NCBI RefSeq assembly: GCF_022828475.1
Contig: NZ_CP059557.1
Span: 2,899,470-2,963,469, forward strand
Reading direction: 5' to 3'
Length of the DNA stretch: 64,000 bases
DNA from: Saccharopolyspora gloriosae
GTDB lineage: Bacteria; Actinomycetota; Actinomycetes; Mycobacteriales; Pseudonocardiaceae
The translations under genes and the position numbers were made by a program. A model generated the notes under the pieces. The model was given only the letters and a program-made list of their open reading frames with translations. It did not search any database and was not told the origin of the DNA. How positions within the stretch are numbered: the stretch's first letter is position 1; every line of letters starts with the position of its first letter. Positions 18,489-27,942 of the stretch are shown here, in pieces.

Positions 18489-19711
18489 CGAGCACAGAAG
18501 AGCCCGTGCAGGAGGGGCTTCGACCGGTCCGCGCCGAAGCCGGCGAGACCGTCGAGGTGCGGTTCACGGTCAACGGCACACCCGCCGTGCTGAACCTCCC
18601 CGCCCGCGTCACGCTGGCGGACGCGCTGCGCGACCACCTGGGGCTGACCGGGACCCACGTCGGCTGCGAGCACGGGGTCTGCGGGATGTGCACCGTGCTG
18701 GTCGACGGCGAAGCCGCCCGCGCCTGCCTGCTGTTCGCCTGCCAGCTCGACGGCGCCGAGGTCGTCACCGTCGAGGGGCTCGGGCGCCCGGACGACCTGC
18801 ACCCGCTGCAGGAGTCCTTCGGCCGGAACCACGCCCTGCAATGCGGTTTCTGCACCCCGGGCTTCCTGCTCAGCTCCTACGACCTGCTCAGCACCAAGCC
18901 CGAGGTCACCGACGAGGAGCTCCCCGCGGAACTCTCCGGCGTGATCTGCCGCTGCACCGGGTACCGGAACATCATGACCGCCGTCTCCGAAACCCGCGCC
19001 GCGCACCCGGAGGGGATCCCCGAGCCGGGCAACTGCGCTCGGCGGGCGCTGGTCGGCCGCTCCGGCGGCCAGTCCGCGACGGTCGTCGAGGAGCCCGCGG
19101 AACCTTCGGGCGAAACTTCCAGGAACGTGGAGATCGTGCTCCCCGAGGGAGACCCGACGATCGCGGTGCAGGTGGACACCGCCTTGGACGTGCCGTTCGA
19201 TCAGGTGTGGCGGGTGCTCGACGACGTGCACGTGCTGGCGCGATGCCTCCCCGGCGCGGAACTCACCGAAGAACTCGGCGAACAGCTCTACGCCGGACGC
19301 GCGCGGGTCGCGGTCGGACCCATCAAGCTCTCGTTCCACGGGATCGCCCGGGTGCTCGAACAGGACCGGGACACCGGCACGATCCGCGTGCTGGCGCAGG
19401 GCCAGGACACCGGCGGGGCGCAAACCCAGGCCGACATCACGCTGCGGGCGCACGCCACCGCAGCGGGGACGGAGCTGCGCGCCGACGCGGCGGTGTACCT
19501 GACCGGCCGCATCGCCCAGTTCGGCCGAGCGCTGGCCGGTGACATCAGCCGGCGCATGTTCGAGCAGTTCGCCGACTCGGTCCGCCAGGCCGCCACCACC
19601 GGAGAAGCACCGCAGCAGTCCCACGCCGCGCCGAGCGCGTTCCGCATGATGTTCGGCACCTTGCTGGACCGGATCAAGCGAATCGGCCGTCCCCGAGGTG
19701 GGAAGTCATGA
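18485..19711 (+). CDS. 2Fe-2S small subunit fused to CoxG/SRPBCC domain
   Basis: The 408-residue product is longer than the usual 150-180-residue small subunit. Residues about 22-175 form the two-cluster iron-sulfur subunit: Cys61, 66, 69 and 81 for the plant-type [2Fe-2S] cluster (CEHGVCGMC) and Cys120, 123, 155 and 157 for the helical one (CGFC ... CRC). After a linker, residues about 195-355 form a CoxG-type SRPBCC domain (DVPFDQVWRVLDDVHVLARC, GRARVAVGPIKLSF). CoxG proteins help assemble or anchor CO-dehydrogenase-type enzymes. The fusion places that helper on the enzyme itself. A basic C-terminal tail (DRIKRIGRPRGGK) could touch membrane. Confidence 0.85.
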   Translation: MTSTEEPVQEGLRPVRAEAGETVEVRFTVNGTPAVLNLPARVTLADALRDHLGLTGTHVGCEHGVCGMCTVLVDGEAARACLLFACQLDGAEVVTVEGLGRPDDLHPLQESFGRNHALQCGFCTPGFLLSSYDLLSTKPEVTDEELPAELSGVICRCTGYRNIMTAVSETRAAHPEGIPEPGNCARRALVGRSGGQSATVVEEPAEPSGETSRNVEIVLPEGDPTIAVQVDTALDVPFDQVWRVLDDVHVLARCLPGAELTEELGEQLYAGRARVAVGPIKLSFHGIARVLEQDRDTGTIRVLAQGQDTGGAQTQADITLRAHATAAGTELRADAAVYLTGRIAQFGRALAGDISRRMFEQFADSVRQAATTGEAPQQSHAAPSAFRMMFGTLLDRIKRIGRPRGGKS

Positions 19712-21093
19712 AAACGCCCCTCCAGCCGGTCAACCCGGCGACGCTCGAACCACTGGACATCGCGGAACGAGCCACGGACGCCGAGATCGGCGAAGCGGTA
19801 TCGGAGGCGACCCGCGCCATGCGCACCGGGTGGCCGCGAGATCATCGGCTCCGGGCGCAGTCCCTGAACGCCTGGGCCGACCTGCTCAGCGACCACAGCT
19901 CGGAACTCGCCGACGACCTGGTGCGGGAAACCGGGAAACCCATCGGTGAGGCACGCAAGGAGGTCGCGGGCGCGATCGACTCCCTGCGGTTCAACGCCGG
20001 TCTCGCCAGGCTTCCGCTGGGCCGTGCCGCCGGCCTGCCCGACGGGAGCGAAGCGCACCTGGTGCGCGAACCGGTCGGCCCGACCGTGTTCATCACCCCG
20101 TGGAACTGGCCCGTGCTGCTGTTGCTGCGCGATCTGGCTCCGGCGTTCGCCGCCGGGGTGACGGCGCTCGTCAAGCCCGCCCCGCAGACCACGCACATCA
20201 CCCGGCGCGTGATCGCGCTCGGCCACCGGGCCGGAGTACCACCGGAGGTGCTCCACGTGTTCCCCGGTGACGCCGAGGTGGGCGCTGCACTCGTAGCCCA
20301 CCCCGACACCAGAGCCGTCGCGATCACCGGCTCGACCGAGGCCGGGCAAGCGGTGATGCGCGCCGCAGCGGACACCATGACCAGGCCGCTGCTGGAGCTG
20401 GGCGGCAAGGCCTCGATGCTCGTGATGGCCGACGCCGACCTGGAAGCCGCGGTGGAGGTGGCCGCCCGCGCGGCCGTGATCACCAGCGGTCAGATGTGCA
20501 TGGCGTGCACCAGAATTCTCGTGCACGCAAACCACGCGAAGGATGCCGAGGAGCTCCTGCGCGAGCGACTGGCCGCCTTGACACCGGGTGATCCGAGGGG
20601 CGAGAGCACCGATCTCGGTCCGCTGATATCCGAAGCCGCGGTGACCAAGGTCCTGAGCGCTGTGGACCGCGCGCGCGAGGATGGTCGCGTCCTCGTCGGC
20701 GGACAGCAGGTGCACCCCGACGGCCTGCGGGGTCACTTCCTCACGCCAGCGCTCGTGTCCGAACTGGACCCGCGATCACCCGTGGTCCAGGAGGACATCT
20801 TCGGCCCGCTGCTGTCGTTGGAGGTCTTCGACTCCGACGAGGACGCGATCGAGCTGGCCAACGCCACGCCCTTCGGGCTCGCCGCAGCGGTGTGGACGCG
20901 TGATCTCACGCGCGGCTTCGCCGTGGCGCGCGAGTTGCAGTCGGGCACCGTGTGGCTCAACGGGTACAACCACTCCTACGCCGAGATGCCCTCCGGCGGC
21001 GTGCGGATGTCCGGGATGGGCCGCACCCGCGGGGTCGAGGGCGTCGAGCAGTTCACCGAGCTCAAGCACGTGCACTTCCCGGTCGGGCTATAA
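19708..21093 (+). CDS. NAD(P)-dependent aldehyde dehydrogenase, likely furfural-type
   Basis: The 461-residue enzyme has the ALDH landmarks: TPWNWPVLL (about 130-138), a GST coenzyme loop at 208-210, LLELGGKAS with the general-base Glu230, and GQMCMACTRI with nucleophile Cys264. Its start overlaps the preceding stop by four bases (ATGA), so it belongs to the same operon. In a furan pathway it would oxidise furfural or a related aldehyde to the acid that the ligase activates. Substrate is inferred from context only. Confidence 0.8.
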   Translation: MKTPLQPVNPATLEPLDIAERATDAEIGEAVSEATRAMRTGWPRDHRLRAQSLNAWADLLSDHSSELADDLVRETGKPIGEARKEVAGAIDSLRFNAGLARLPLGRAAGLPDGSEAHLVREPVGPTVFITPWNWPVLLLLRDLAPAFAAGVTALVKPAPQTTHITRRVIALGHRAGVPPEVLHVFPGDAEVGAALVAHPDTRAVAITGSTEAGQAVMRAAADTMTRPLLELGGKASMLVMADADLEAAVEVAARAAVITSGQMCMACTRILVHANHAKDAEELLRERLAALTPGDPRGESTDLGPLISEAAVTKVLSAVDRAREDGRVLVGGQQVHPDGLRGHFLTPALVSELDPRSPVVQEDIFGPLLSLEVFDSDEDAIELANATPFGLAAAVWTRDLTRGFAVARELQSGTVWLNGYNHSYAEMPSGGVRMSGMGRTRGVEGVEQFTELKHVHFPVGL

Positions 21094-21202
21094 CCCGAGC
21101 CAATAGGAGCTATGCGCAACAGGTTCAGGCTGGTCCTCTCGCACCGGTCTAACTTCGCTCGTAGTTTCTCTGGCCGCAACGGAGCGGCGTTGGAGGGTTC
21201 CC

Positions 21203-22604
21203 TTGCAATCAGGTTGGTTAGTGGTTCTCATCGTCGCGGGCTACATCGCGTTGCTCGCCCTGATCAGCTTCCTGGCCGGGCGGTCGACGCGGACCGCGTC
21301 AGGATTCACCGGCGGAGGCAAGAGCTTTCCCGCCGTCCTCATCGGATTCCTGCTCGCGTCCGAGTTCATCGGCACGAGCGCGAGCATCGGGACCGCGCAG
21401 GAGGCCTACCGATCCGGTCTCTCGGCCGCGTGGAACATCGTCTCGCTGGGAATCGGGTTCGTGCTCTTCGCCTTCCTGCTGGCGCGCAAGTTCAGCGAGC
21501 TGGGGGAGAACACGATCTCCGGTGCCCTCGACCGCTACTACGGGAGGAGGGTGCGCACCGCGACGTCGATGATCATGGTCTGCTCCTTGCTGATCGTCGC
21601 CGTCTCGGTCTACGCCAGCGGTGGTGCGATCCTGAGCGGGCTCCTCGCCGTCGACCACGATCTGGCCGTCGTCCTGGTCGGTGTGCTCGCCACGTTCTAC
21701 GTGGTGGTGGGCGGCATGCGATCGGTCGTCTACACCAACGTCGTGCACGCGATCGTGAAGATGGCGGGGGTGGTCATCCTCGCGATCATCGGCGCCCAGC
21801 GCGCAGGCGGCGTGGACGGGCTGCGAGCAGCGCTGCCGCCGACGATGTTCTCCTGGCACGGCGTGGGTTTCGGGCAGATCTTCGCCTGGCTGATCGCCGG
21901 TGTCGGTGCCATCTTCGCGACCCAGTACGTCGTGCAGGCCATCACCACCGCCGGCAGCGCTCACCGCGCGCAGCGAGCCGGGTTCTACTCGGCGCTGATC
22001 CTGGTTCCCTACGGTCTGCTCGCCGCGTTCATCGGCATGTGCAGCGCGGTGGTCTACCCGCACATCAAGAGCATCCAGGCCATGCCCGCGTTCGCCATGG
22101 ACATCGACCCGGTCTTGGCCGGGATCGTCGTCGCCGGGCTCGCCGGTGCGATGTTCGGGACCATCGCGGCACTGGTCATCGGCGCTTCCACGCTGCTGCT
22201 CAAGGACTTCTACCAACCGCACTTCAACGCCGCCGGGGACGACCGCCGCGACGTGCTGTTCCCTCCGGGCGGCGACAGTGGTGACCGGCCTGGTGCCGAT
22301 CGCCCTGGCCCTGTTCGCCACCGACGTGCTCACCGTGACCTTCCTGGCCAAATCGCTGCGCGCGGCACTGGCAGTGCTGGTGCTGCTGATGTTCTACGCG
22401 CCTCGGTACGGCACGAAGGCCGGTGCGTTCTGGGCCATCGTGCTCGCGCTGCCGACCACCATCGGCTGGTTCCTGCTCGGTGACCCCTTCGGCATCGACA
22501 ACGCCTACATCGCGGTCGCCACGCCCTTGCTGGTGATGACCTGCACCCACCTCACATCGGGCCGGTCGAAGGCCGTCCCGGCGGTCACCGGGGAGAAGAG
22601 ATGA
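21203..22604 (+). pseudogene. Sodium:solute symporter, one frameshift
   Basis: The protein is a multi-helix transporter of the sodium:solute symporter (SSS) family, with GGGKSFPAVLIGFLLASEF and GLSAAWNIVSLGIGF early on. TTG 21203 lies five bases after GGAGGG, so it is a good start. Frame 2 reads to about 22262 (NAAGDDRRDVLF), then the protein continues in frame 3 (RAATVVTGLVPIALALFATD ... VTGEKR). One extra C in TTCCCTCC near 22260 explains the break, so it may be a sequencing error. Without it the product is about 466 residues. It overlaps the UbiD gene by four bases. It probably imports an organic acid such as furoate or furandicarboxylate. Confidence 0.75.
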
Positions 22605-23986
22605 CGAACAACGCCCTGCCCGTCGGCGCTGATCTGCGCGGCTGGCTGGACCACCTGCAGGCGACCGGACGGCTGTCCGCGGCCAGGCCGGGAGTGGACC
22701 TCCGGTTCGAGCTGGCCGGCATCGCCAACCGGCTCGACGGCGATCGCGCGGTGGTCTTCGGCGGGCCCGGCGGGAAGGACATCGCCGTCGTTTCCGGGCT
22801 GCTGTCGCGCCGCGAGTGGATGGCGGAAGCGCTCGGGGTCGCCGAGACCGAACTCATCGACCGCTTCCAGCAAGCGTGCAAGGCCCCCGTTCCGTGGACC
22901 GAGGTCGAGGACGCCCCGTGCCAGGACGAGGTGATCCGCGAGGTCGACCTCGGCTCGTTGCCGGTTCCCACGCACAACGAGCACGACCACGGCCCGTACA
23001 TCACCGCGGGCCTGCTCATCGCGCGCGACCCGACGACCGGGTCGCAGAACGTGTCCATCCACCGCCTGCAGGTCAGCGGGCCGGACCGGCTCGGGGCACT
23101 GCTGCTGCCCCGGCACACGGCCGCCTTCTTCAACCAGGCCGAAGCGTCGGGAACGGACCTGGAGGTGGCGATCGTCATCGGCGCCGACCCGCTCACCTTG
23201 ATGTCCTCGCAGGCGGCGGTGCCGATCGGCCACGACGAGCTGGAGATCGCCGGGGCGCTGCGCGGCAGCCCGCTGCCGGTGACCAAGGCGGTCACCAACG
23301 AGGTCCGGGTTCCCTCCGACGCGGAGATCGTGCTGGAAGGCAGGCTTCTCGCCGATGTCCGCGAGCCGGAGGGGCCCTTCGGCGAATTCCCCCAGTACTA
23401 CGGGCCTCGCGCCGACCGCCACGTGGTGCGCGTCGACGCCATGACGCATCGCCGGAACCCGATCTACCACACCATCGTCGGCGGCGGACTGGAACACCTG
23501 CTGCTGGGGTGCATTCCGCGCGAAGGCTCCTTCCTGGCGCACCTGAGGCAGAACTTCCCGTGCGTGCGGGCCGTGCACCTGCCGCGCGGCGGCGTGTGCC
23601 GCTACCACCTCCACGTGCAGGTCCGCGATCCCCAGCCCGGCGAGGTGAAGAACCTGATCTTCGCGGCGCTGGGCGCGCACTACGACATCAAGCACGTGAC
23701 GGTCGTCGACTCCGATGTGGACGTCTTCGACCCCCACGAGGTCGAGTGGGCCGTCGCCACTCGCTTCCAGGCCGACCGCGATCTGGTGCTCGTCGGTGGT
23801 GCGCAGGGGTCACGGCTCGATCCGTCCACAGCGGACGGTATGGGATCGAAGATGGGTCTCGACGCGACGATTCCGCCCGGCGGCGACGCAGGACGGTTCA
23901 CCAGGATCCGCGTTCCGGGGGAGGAGGAGATCGACTTGGAAGGCGCCGTGGCCCCCGCGCCGGCGAACTGGCGCTCGGCACCCTGA
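22601..23986 (+). CDS. UbiD-family decarboxylase, possibly furandicarboxylate decarboxylase (HmfF-like)
   Basis: The 461-residue product is a prFMN-dependent decarboxylase. It has NVSIHRLQ (150-157), which binds prFMN phosphate and metal, and REPEGPFGEFPQYYG (254-268) carrying the acidic active-site residues. The segment after PIYHTIVGGGLEH is unlike the P(P)ED loop common in aromatic-acid UbiDs. His299 and Arg307 are eight residues apart, like the substrate-carboxylate pair I recall for HmfF (His296/Arg304). With the UbiX-like gene and the furoyl-CoA genes in the same cluster, conversion of 2,5-furandicarboxylate to 2-furoate is the best guess. Another heteroaromatic or aromatic acid is possible. 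Confidence 0.7.
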   Translation: MTNNALPVGADLRGWLDHLQATGRLSAARPGVDLRFELAGIANRLDGDRAVVFGGPGGKDIAVVSGLLSRREWMAEALGVAETELIDRFQQACKAPVPWTEVEDAPCQDEVIREVDLGSLPVPTHNEHDHGPYITAGLLIARDPTTGSQNVSIHRLQVSGPDRLGALLLPRHTAAFFNQAEASGTDLEVAIVIGADPLTLMSSQAAVPIGHDELEIAGALRGSPLPVTKAVTNEVRVPSDAEIVLEGRLLADVREPEGPFGEFPQYYGPRADRHVVRVDAMTHRRNPIYHTIVGGGLEHLLLGCIPREGSFLAHLRQNFPCVRAVHLPRGGVCRYHLHVQVRDPQPGEVKNLIFAALGAHYDIKHVTVVDSDVDVFDPHEVEWAVATRFQADRDLVLVGGAQGSRLDPSTADGMGSKMGLDATIPPGGDAGRFTRIRVPGEEEIDLEGAVAPAPANWRSAP

Positions 23987-24052
23987 CCCGACCGAAGCCG
24001 CGGAACCTCGTTCCGCAACACCACACCAACAGACCTCGATGAGGAGGTGGGC

Positions 24053-25393
24053 ATGTCCACTGCGAACACCGGACTGTCCAGAAGAGCCACGCTGTACGCG
24101 AGTTTCGCCTCGGTGGCGGGGTGGGCGTTCGACCTGTTCGACCTGTTCATCCTGCTCTACGTCGCCAGCACGATCGGCGACCTGATCTTCCCGGTGGCCA
24201 GCCCCACCCTGAGCCTCGCCGCCGTCTACGCCTCGTTCGCGGTGAGCGTGCTGCTCCGCCCGGCCGGAGCGGCGATCTTCGGAGCGGTGGCCGATCGCAA
24301 CGGGCGCAAGCAGACGATGGTCATCGTGCTGGCCGGCGTGGGGTTGTCCACCGCGGCGATGGGTGCCGTGCCGACCTACGCCGCCGCCGGTATCGCCGCA
24401 CCGCTGCTGTTCCTGGCGCTGCGCCTGGTGCAGGGCGTGTTCGTCGGCGGTGTCGTCGCGGCGACGCACACCCTGGGCACCGAGAGCGTCGGGCAGCGCT
24501 GGCGAGGCCTGATGTCCGGGCTGATCGGTGGCGGCGGCGCGGGCATCGGTGCGGCCCTGGCCAGCGGCGTGTTCATCCTGGTCAGCGCGATCTTCCCGGG
24601 CGAGCAGTTCAACGTCTGGGGGTGGCGCGTCATGTTCTTCTCCGGGCTCATGGCGGCGCTGATCAGCTTCCTCGTGCTCCGCGGGGTCGAGGAGTCGCCG
24701 CTGTGGAAGGCGCAGCAGCAGGCCCCCGGCCCGAAGACGCGCTTCACCGACCTGGCCCGCGGCGGCAGGGGAGGGTTGCTCGTGCTCAACCTGGTGCTGG
24801 TCTCCGGCGCGGGTTCGCAGTACTACCTCACCTCCGGATTCCTCCCGACGCTGCTGGGCAAGGTCAGCGGTGTCGCCCAGAGCGCGCAGGGCACGATCCT
24901 GCTCGTTTCGAGTCTGGGAGTGATCGTCGCCGCGGTGGCCGCGGGAGAGCTCAGCGAGCACTTCGGACGCCGACGCACGATGCTGGTGATCGGCTCGTTC
25001 AACCTCATCGCTCTGCCCTTGCTCGTGTGGCTGATCACGAGCACCGATCCGGCGAGCACCGGCCTGATCATGTTCTACGCATCAGCCCTGGCCTTCTTCG
25101 CCAACGCCGCCTACGCCCCGGTCCTGGTGTTCCTCAACGAACGCTATCCGACGGCGCTGCGAGGGCGGGGCACCGCGATCTGCTGGAACCTCGGCTTCAT
25201 GATCGGTGGTTTGATGCCGAGCTTCGTCAACCTCGCCAGTCCGGAGCTGGCCGACGTGCCCGGTCGGCTCATGGTGTTCCTGTTCGTGATGGTCCTGGTC
25301 TTCGTCGTCGCGGGAGTGCTGAGCCCGGAGACCCGCGGCGCTATGAACGCTGAGGAGACCGAGCGACGACCGGTGCAGCCCGCAGTTGAATGA
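24053..25393 (+). CDS. MFS transporter (aromatic/furan acid importer type)
   Basis: The 446-residue product has about 12 membrane helices and MFS signatures of the metabolite:H+ symporter group: FDLFDLFILLYVAS in helix 1 and ADRNGRKQTMV between helices 2 and 3. ATG 24053 directly follows a strong GAGGAGGTGGGC site, preferred to GTG 24047. It is the last gene of the catabolic cluster and is followed by a hairpin. A transporter of this family is part of known hmf clusters, so uptake of furoate-like acids is likely. Confidence 0.8.
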   Translation: MSTANTGLSRRATLYASFASVAGWAFDLFDLFILLYVASTIGDLIFPVASPTLSLAAVYASFAVSVLLRPAGAAIFGAVADRNGRKQTMVIVLAGVGLSTAAMGAVPTYAAAGIAAPLLFLALRLVQGVFVGGVVAATHTLGTESVGQRWRGLMSGLIGGGGAGIGAALASGVFILVSAIFPGEQFNVWGWRVMFFSGLMAALISFLVLRGVEESPLWKAQQQAPGPKTRFTDLARGGRGGLLVLNLVLVSGAGSQYYLTSGFLPTLLGKVSGVAQSAQGTILLVSSLGVIVAAVAAGELSEHFGRRRTMLVIGSFNLIALPLLVWLITSTDPASTGLIMFYASALAFFANAAYAPVLVFLNERYPTALRGRGTAICWNLGFMIGGLMPSFVNLASPELADVPGRLMVFLFVMVLVFVVAGVLSPETRGAMNAEETERRPVQPAVE

Positions 25394-25468
25394 GAGTTCC
25401 CTGGTCGTCGCACGCAAGACGGGCGGTCCCAGCGATGCTGGGGCTGCCCGTGCTTCCTCGGGCGCCGC

Positions 25469-25500
25469 GAGCTCGCGCGCGGTTTTCCGTGCGCGAGCTC
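25469..25500. terminator. Hairpin after catabolic operon
   Basis: GAGCTCGCGCGCGG and CCGTGCGCGAGCTC pair around TTTT with one mismatch, 75 bases after the MFS stop. It is a plausible factor-independent terminator for the long operon. Confidence 0.6.
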
Positions 25501-25731
25501 AAGCGGTGGTACCGGCCAGCGCCGGGCGGCCGTGGGGTGTGGTGGCGTCGAGTCATTGGACCAGGACGTCGATGCAAAGGGACAGCAGGGCGCGAGCCGT
25601 GTTAGGGATCTCGGACTGATCGAACACACCGGTGTCGCGGGCCCCGTCCAATCGCAGCTGGAGCTACGCAGGTCTGGTCATGTGCCTTGCTGCGTGCTCG
25701 TCTCGGGCGGATCCCAGGGGTCCGTCGAAGG

Positions 25732-26876
25732 TCAGGATGAGTGCTGGTCCTGGGTTCGCAGGCTTTGGCGGCGTTCCTGCTCGCGTTTGCTGTAGGCGGC
25801 CTGGCGGACCGCGTCCTCGCTGGCGAGCCCGGAGCCCAGTGCTCCGGCGATGGTGCCCATCGAGGCGGACAGCCAGGCCACGATCGCGAACTCGGTGAAG
25901 CCGCTGGGGTGGTTGAGGGTGGTGGTGAGGTAGTCGGGTGGGATCACGACCAGCGCCGAGATCAGGGTGACCACGAACAGCAGCGCGTACATGCACAGCA
26001 CGCCGATCGAGATCGTCAGAGTGGTGACCGCATTGTAGAGCGCGGCCTCTTCACGCAGTTGCCGGTCCGAGGGTCGCTCCCAGAGGCTGTTGTCGATGAT
26101 CAGCCATGCGATCATCGCGAGGACCGCTAGGACGTTGACCAGTGTGAGGCGCCATCCGCTGAACGCGTCGGCGAGCTGCCAGATGTTGGAGTAGAATACA
26201 CCGAACGCCGCCCCGCCGCGGCACCAGCGATGGCCGGGGACAGGCTCGGCACTAGCCGCCACGGCCGGTTCGCCCGCACCATCCCGGCCAACAGCCGCAA
26301 CCGTCCCCGGGCTCCGGTCAGGGCCAGGTGGGCGTCGATGCCCTCGTCGGTGGAGTCGATGTGCTGCACAGGGGCGCCCGGGCCCCACGCCCGGTGGTCG
26401 CGCAACCCGCCCAGGCCTTGCCTGTCGGCGCCACCGTCACTGAGCGGTTTCTCGACCAGGTGCTCGGCGACCAGGTGCACAATCAGCTCGCGGGCCTGGC
26501 GACGCAGCCCCATCCCGCCCAACCCGGGCAGCGAGACCAGGCCGAAGCCGGTGGCGAGCCCGTAGTCGGAGATGATCGGCTGGGTGCCGGCCCGGCGGGG
26601 GAGCTCGGTCACCAGGATCACCAGGTCCCACCTGTGCTCGGCCATGGCGTGTTAGCCGATCTCGACCGAGGGCAGTGTGCCGTGCTCGTCGAGGTTCAAC
26701 TGCTGGGACGCGGTCTCTACTCGTCATCGGGCACGACCGTCGGTCTCGTGTTCAAGCAGGTCGGGCAGCTGTGCAGCAAGGCCGTCCGACAAATCGGCGG
26801 GCAGTCCGGGGTCGCTGAGCAGGCCCAGCATCACCGTGGGCGCATCGACCGCGGCACCGCCCTGGCTTGTTGCCAC
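25732..26876 (-). pseudogene. Decayed membrane protein gene
   Basis: Reading from GTG 26876, placed behind AAGGAGGTGACGTC, gives MATSQGGAAVDAPTVMLGLL, then a frame change near HETDGRA and an in-frame TAA after LPSVEIG. The reading resumes with MAEHRWDLVILVTELPRR and VSLPGLGGMGLRRQARELIV, and shifts again near 26215 to a three-helix membrane part (WRLTLVNVLAVLAMIAWLI, ISIGVLCMYALLFVVTLIS, AIVAWLSASMGTIAGALGSG). It was once a protein of roughly 375 residues with a soluble N-terminal and a membrane C-terminal domain. I do not recognise its function. Two frame changes and a stop indicate real decay. Confidence 0.65.
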
Positions 26877-26950
26877 GACGTCACCTCCTTCGCGCGGGTC
26901 GAGCGCTGTGGGCTGTCGCCGGCATCCGCGCAGCGGCTGCTCGGGGCATC

Positions 26951-27292
26951 TCAGGTCGGGGGTTTCTCGGCGATCACATCCACTGGTTCGATGGTGGGCT
27001 GGGCGAACAGGGTGCCGGTGTTGTCGGCGAGGGCTTCGGCGACCTGGCCCGAGAGGTGGGCCTGGCGACCGGAGTCGTCGGGAAAAGCGTCGTAGATGCC
27101 GAACGACGAGGGCACGAAACGGATGGCGAACCACGGCGCCGTGTTGGGTTCCTGCTCCACGATCCCGAGCCCTTGCTGCAGGAAGGTTTCGATGTCGCTT
27201 TCTATAACGCCCAGCTCAAGCAATGGCGCATCCAGCGTAAGCTTCGCTGCAGCACCCGCCGCGCCGGCCGCCCGACTCGCCAAGCCATCCAT
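26951..27292 (-). pseudogene. Antibiotic-biosynthesis-monooxygenase (ABM) fold fragment
   Basis: The last 80 residues read ETFLQQGLGIVEQEPNT, WFAIRFVPSSFGIYDAF, ALADNTGTLFAQPTIEPV, the ferredoxin-like fold of YgiN/ABM quinol monooxygenases. The first beta strand is replaced by an Ala/Gly-rich stretch that does not resemble the family. It may be a gene with a degraded 5' end, or the fold may still form from a later start. It sits among other decayed genes. Confidence 0.5.
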
Positions 27293-27463
27293 GTCCTACA
27301 GACCTTGGAAGTCACCGCCGGATGAAAAGGGCTCAATGTCCAAAAGGGGACGTGTAGGTCCGTTTGCGTGCGTCGGCGCACGCGATCTTTTAATGCGCCG
27401 GTCCGTGTGTAGGTTTTGCTGGCACGGAGTGCCCACCGGGACTCCGGCAGGGTGGCAGCTAGG

Positions 27464-27600
27464 AGCTGTTTAGAAATTGATCTTGGTGAGGCTGCGTAGC
27501 CAGATGTCGATGGCAGCGATGTGCACGGTGGCTTCGTAGCGGAGGGCGAGTTTGTCGTAGCGGCAGGCCACGGCACGGTGGTGTTTGAGCTGCCCCAGTG
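27464..27600 (-). mobile_element. IS5-type transposase 3' remnant
   Basis: The minus-strand text HHRAVACRYDKLALRYEA and IHAAIDIWLRSL-like ending is the usual last 40 residues of IS5-family DDE transposases. GAGCTGTTTAGAAATTGATC just beyond its stop resembles the outer end of such elements. The rest of the transposase is gone, and the text turns into the DUF6153-like relic on the other strand near 27600. Confidence 0.6.
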
Positions 27601-27851
27601 CCGGTGGCGATACGGCCACACATGTCCCTGTCGTCTCCGCTGGCGACAAGCCGGGTATGGAACACGGCTTGCTGCACCTGTGCCTAGCTGTCCTGGCAGG
27701 GGCCGCCGCTGTCGCCATCGCGTCGCTGGCACTGCGGATCCTGCCCGCGACTGCTTCGCTTCGAGCGTCGATCCCGACGAGCATCGGACGCGCCCGACCT
27801 CCACCGCCGGTTCCTCGAAGACTTGCCGAGCTGTGCGTCCTTCGACTGTGA
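27600..27851 (+). pseudogene. DUF6153-like membrane protein, 5' end lost
   Basis: From about ATG 27657 the frame reads MEHGLLHLCLAVLAGAAAVA, a membrane helix, then a Pro/Arg-rich tail ending RRLAELCVLRL. This HLCLAVL ... LCVLR pattern is typical of the small actinomycete DUF6153 proteins that often sit beside copper-binding DUF305 genes, as here. The N-terminal helix is absent and the IS5-type remnant abuts the break, so an insertion probably destroyed the gene. Confidence 0.45.
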
Positions 27852-27942
27852 GCATTCGCCTCCCGCAACGATCACGGGGACTGTTGCGGACACGTGCTCA
27901 GGTTGAAATCGCATTGAATACGCATGACGAAGGAACCCCAGA

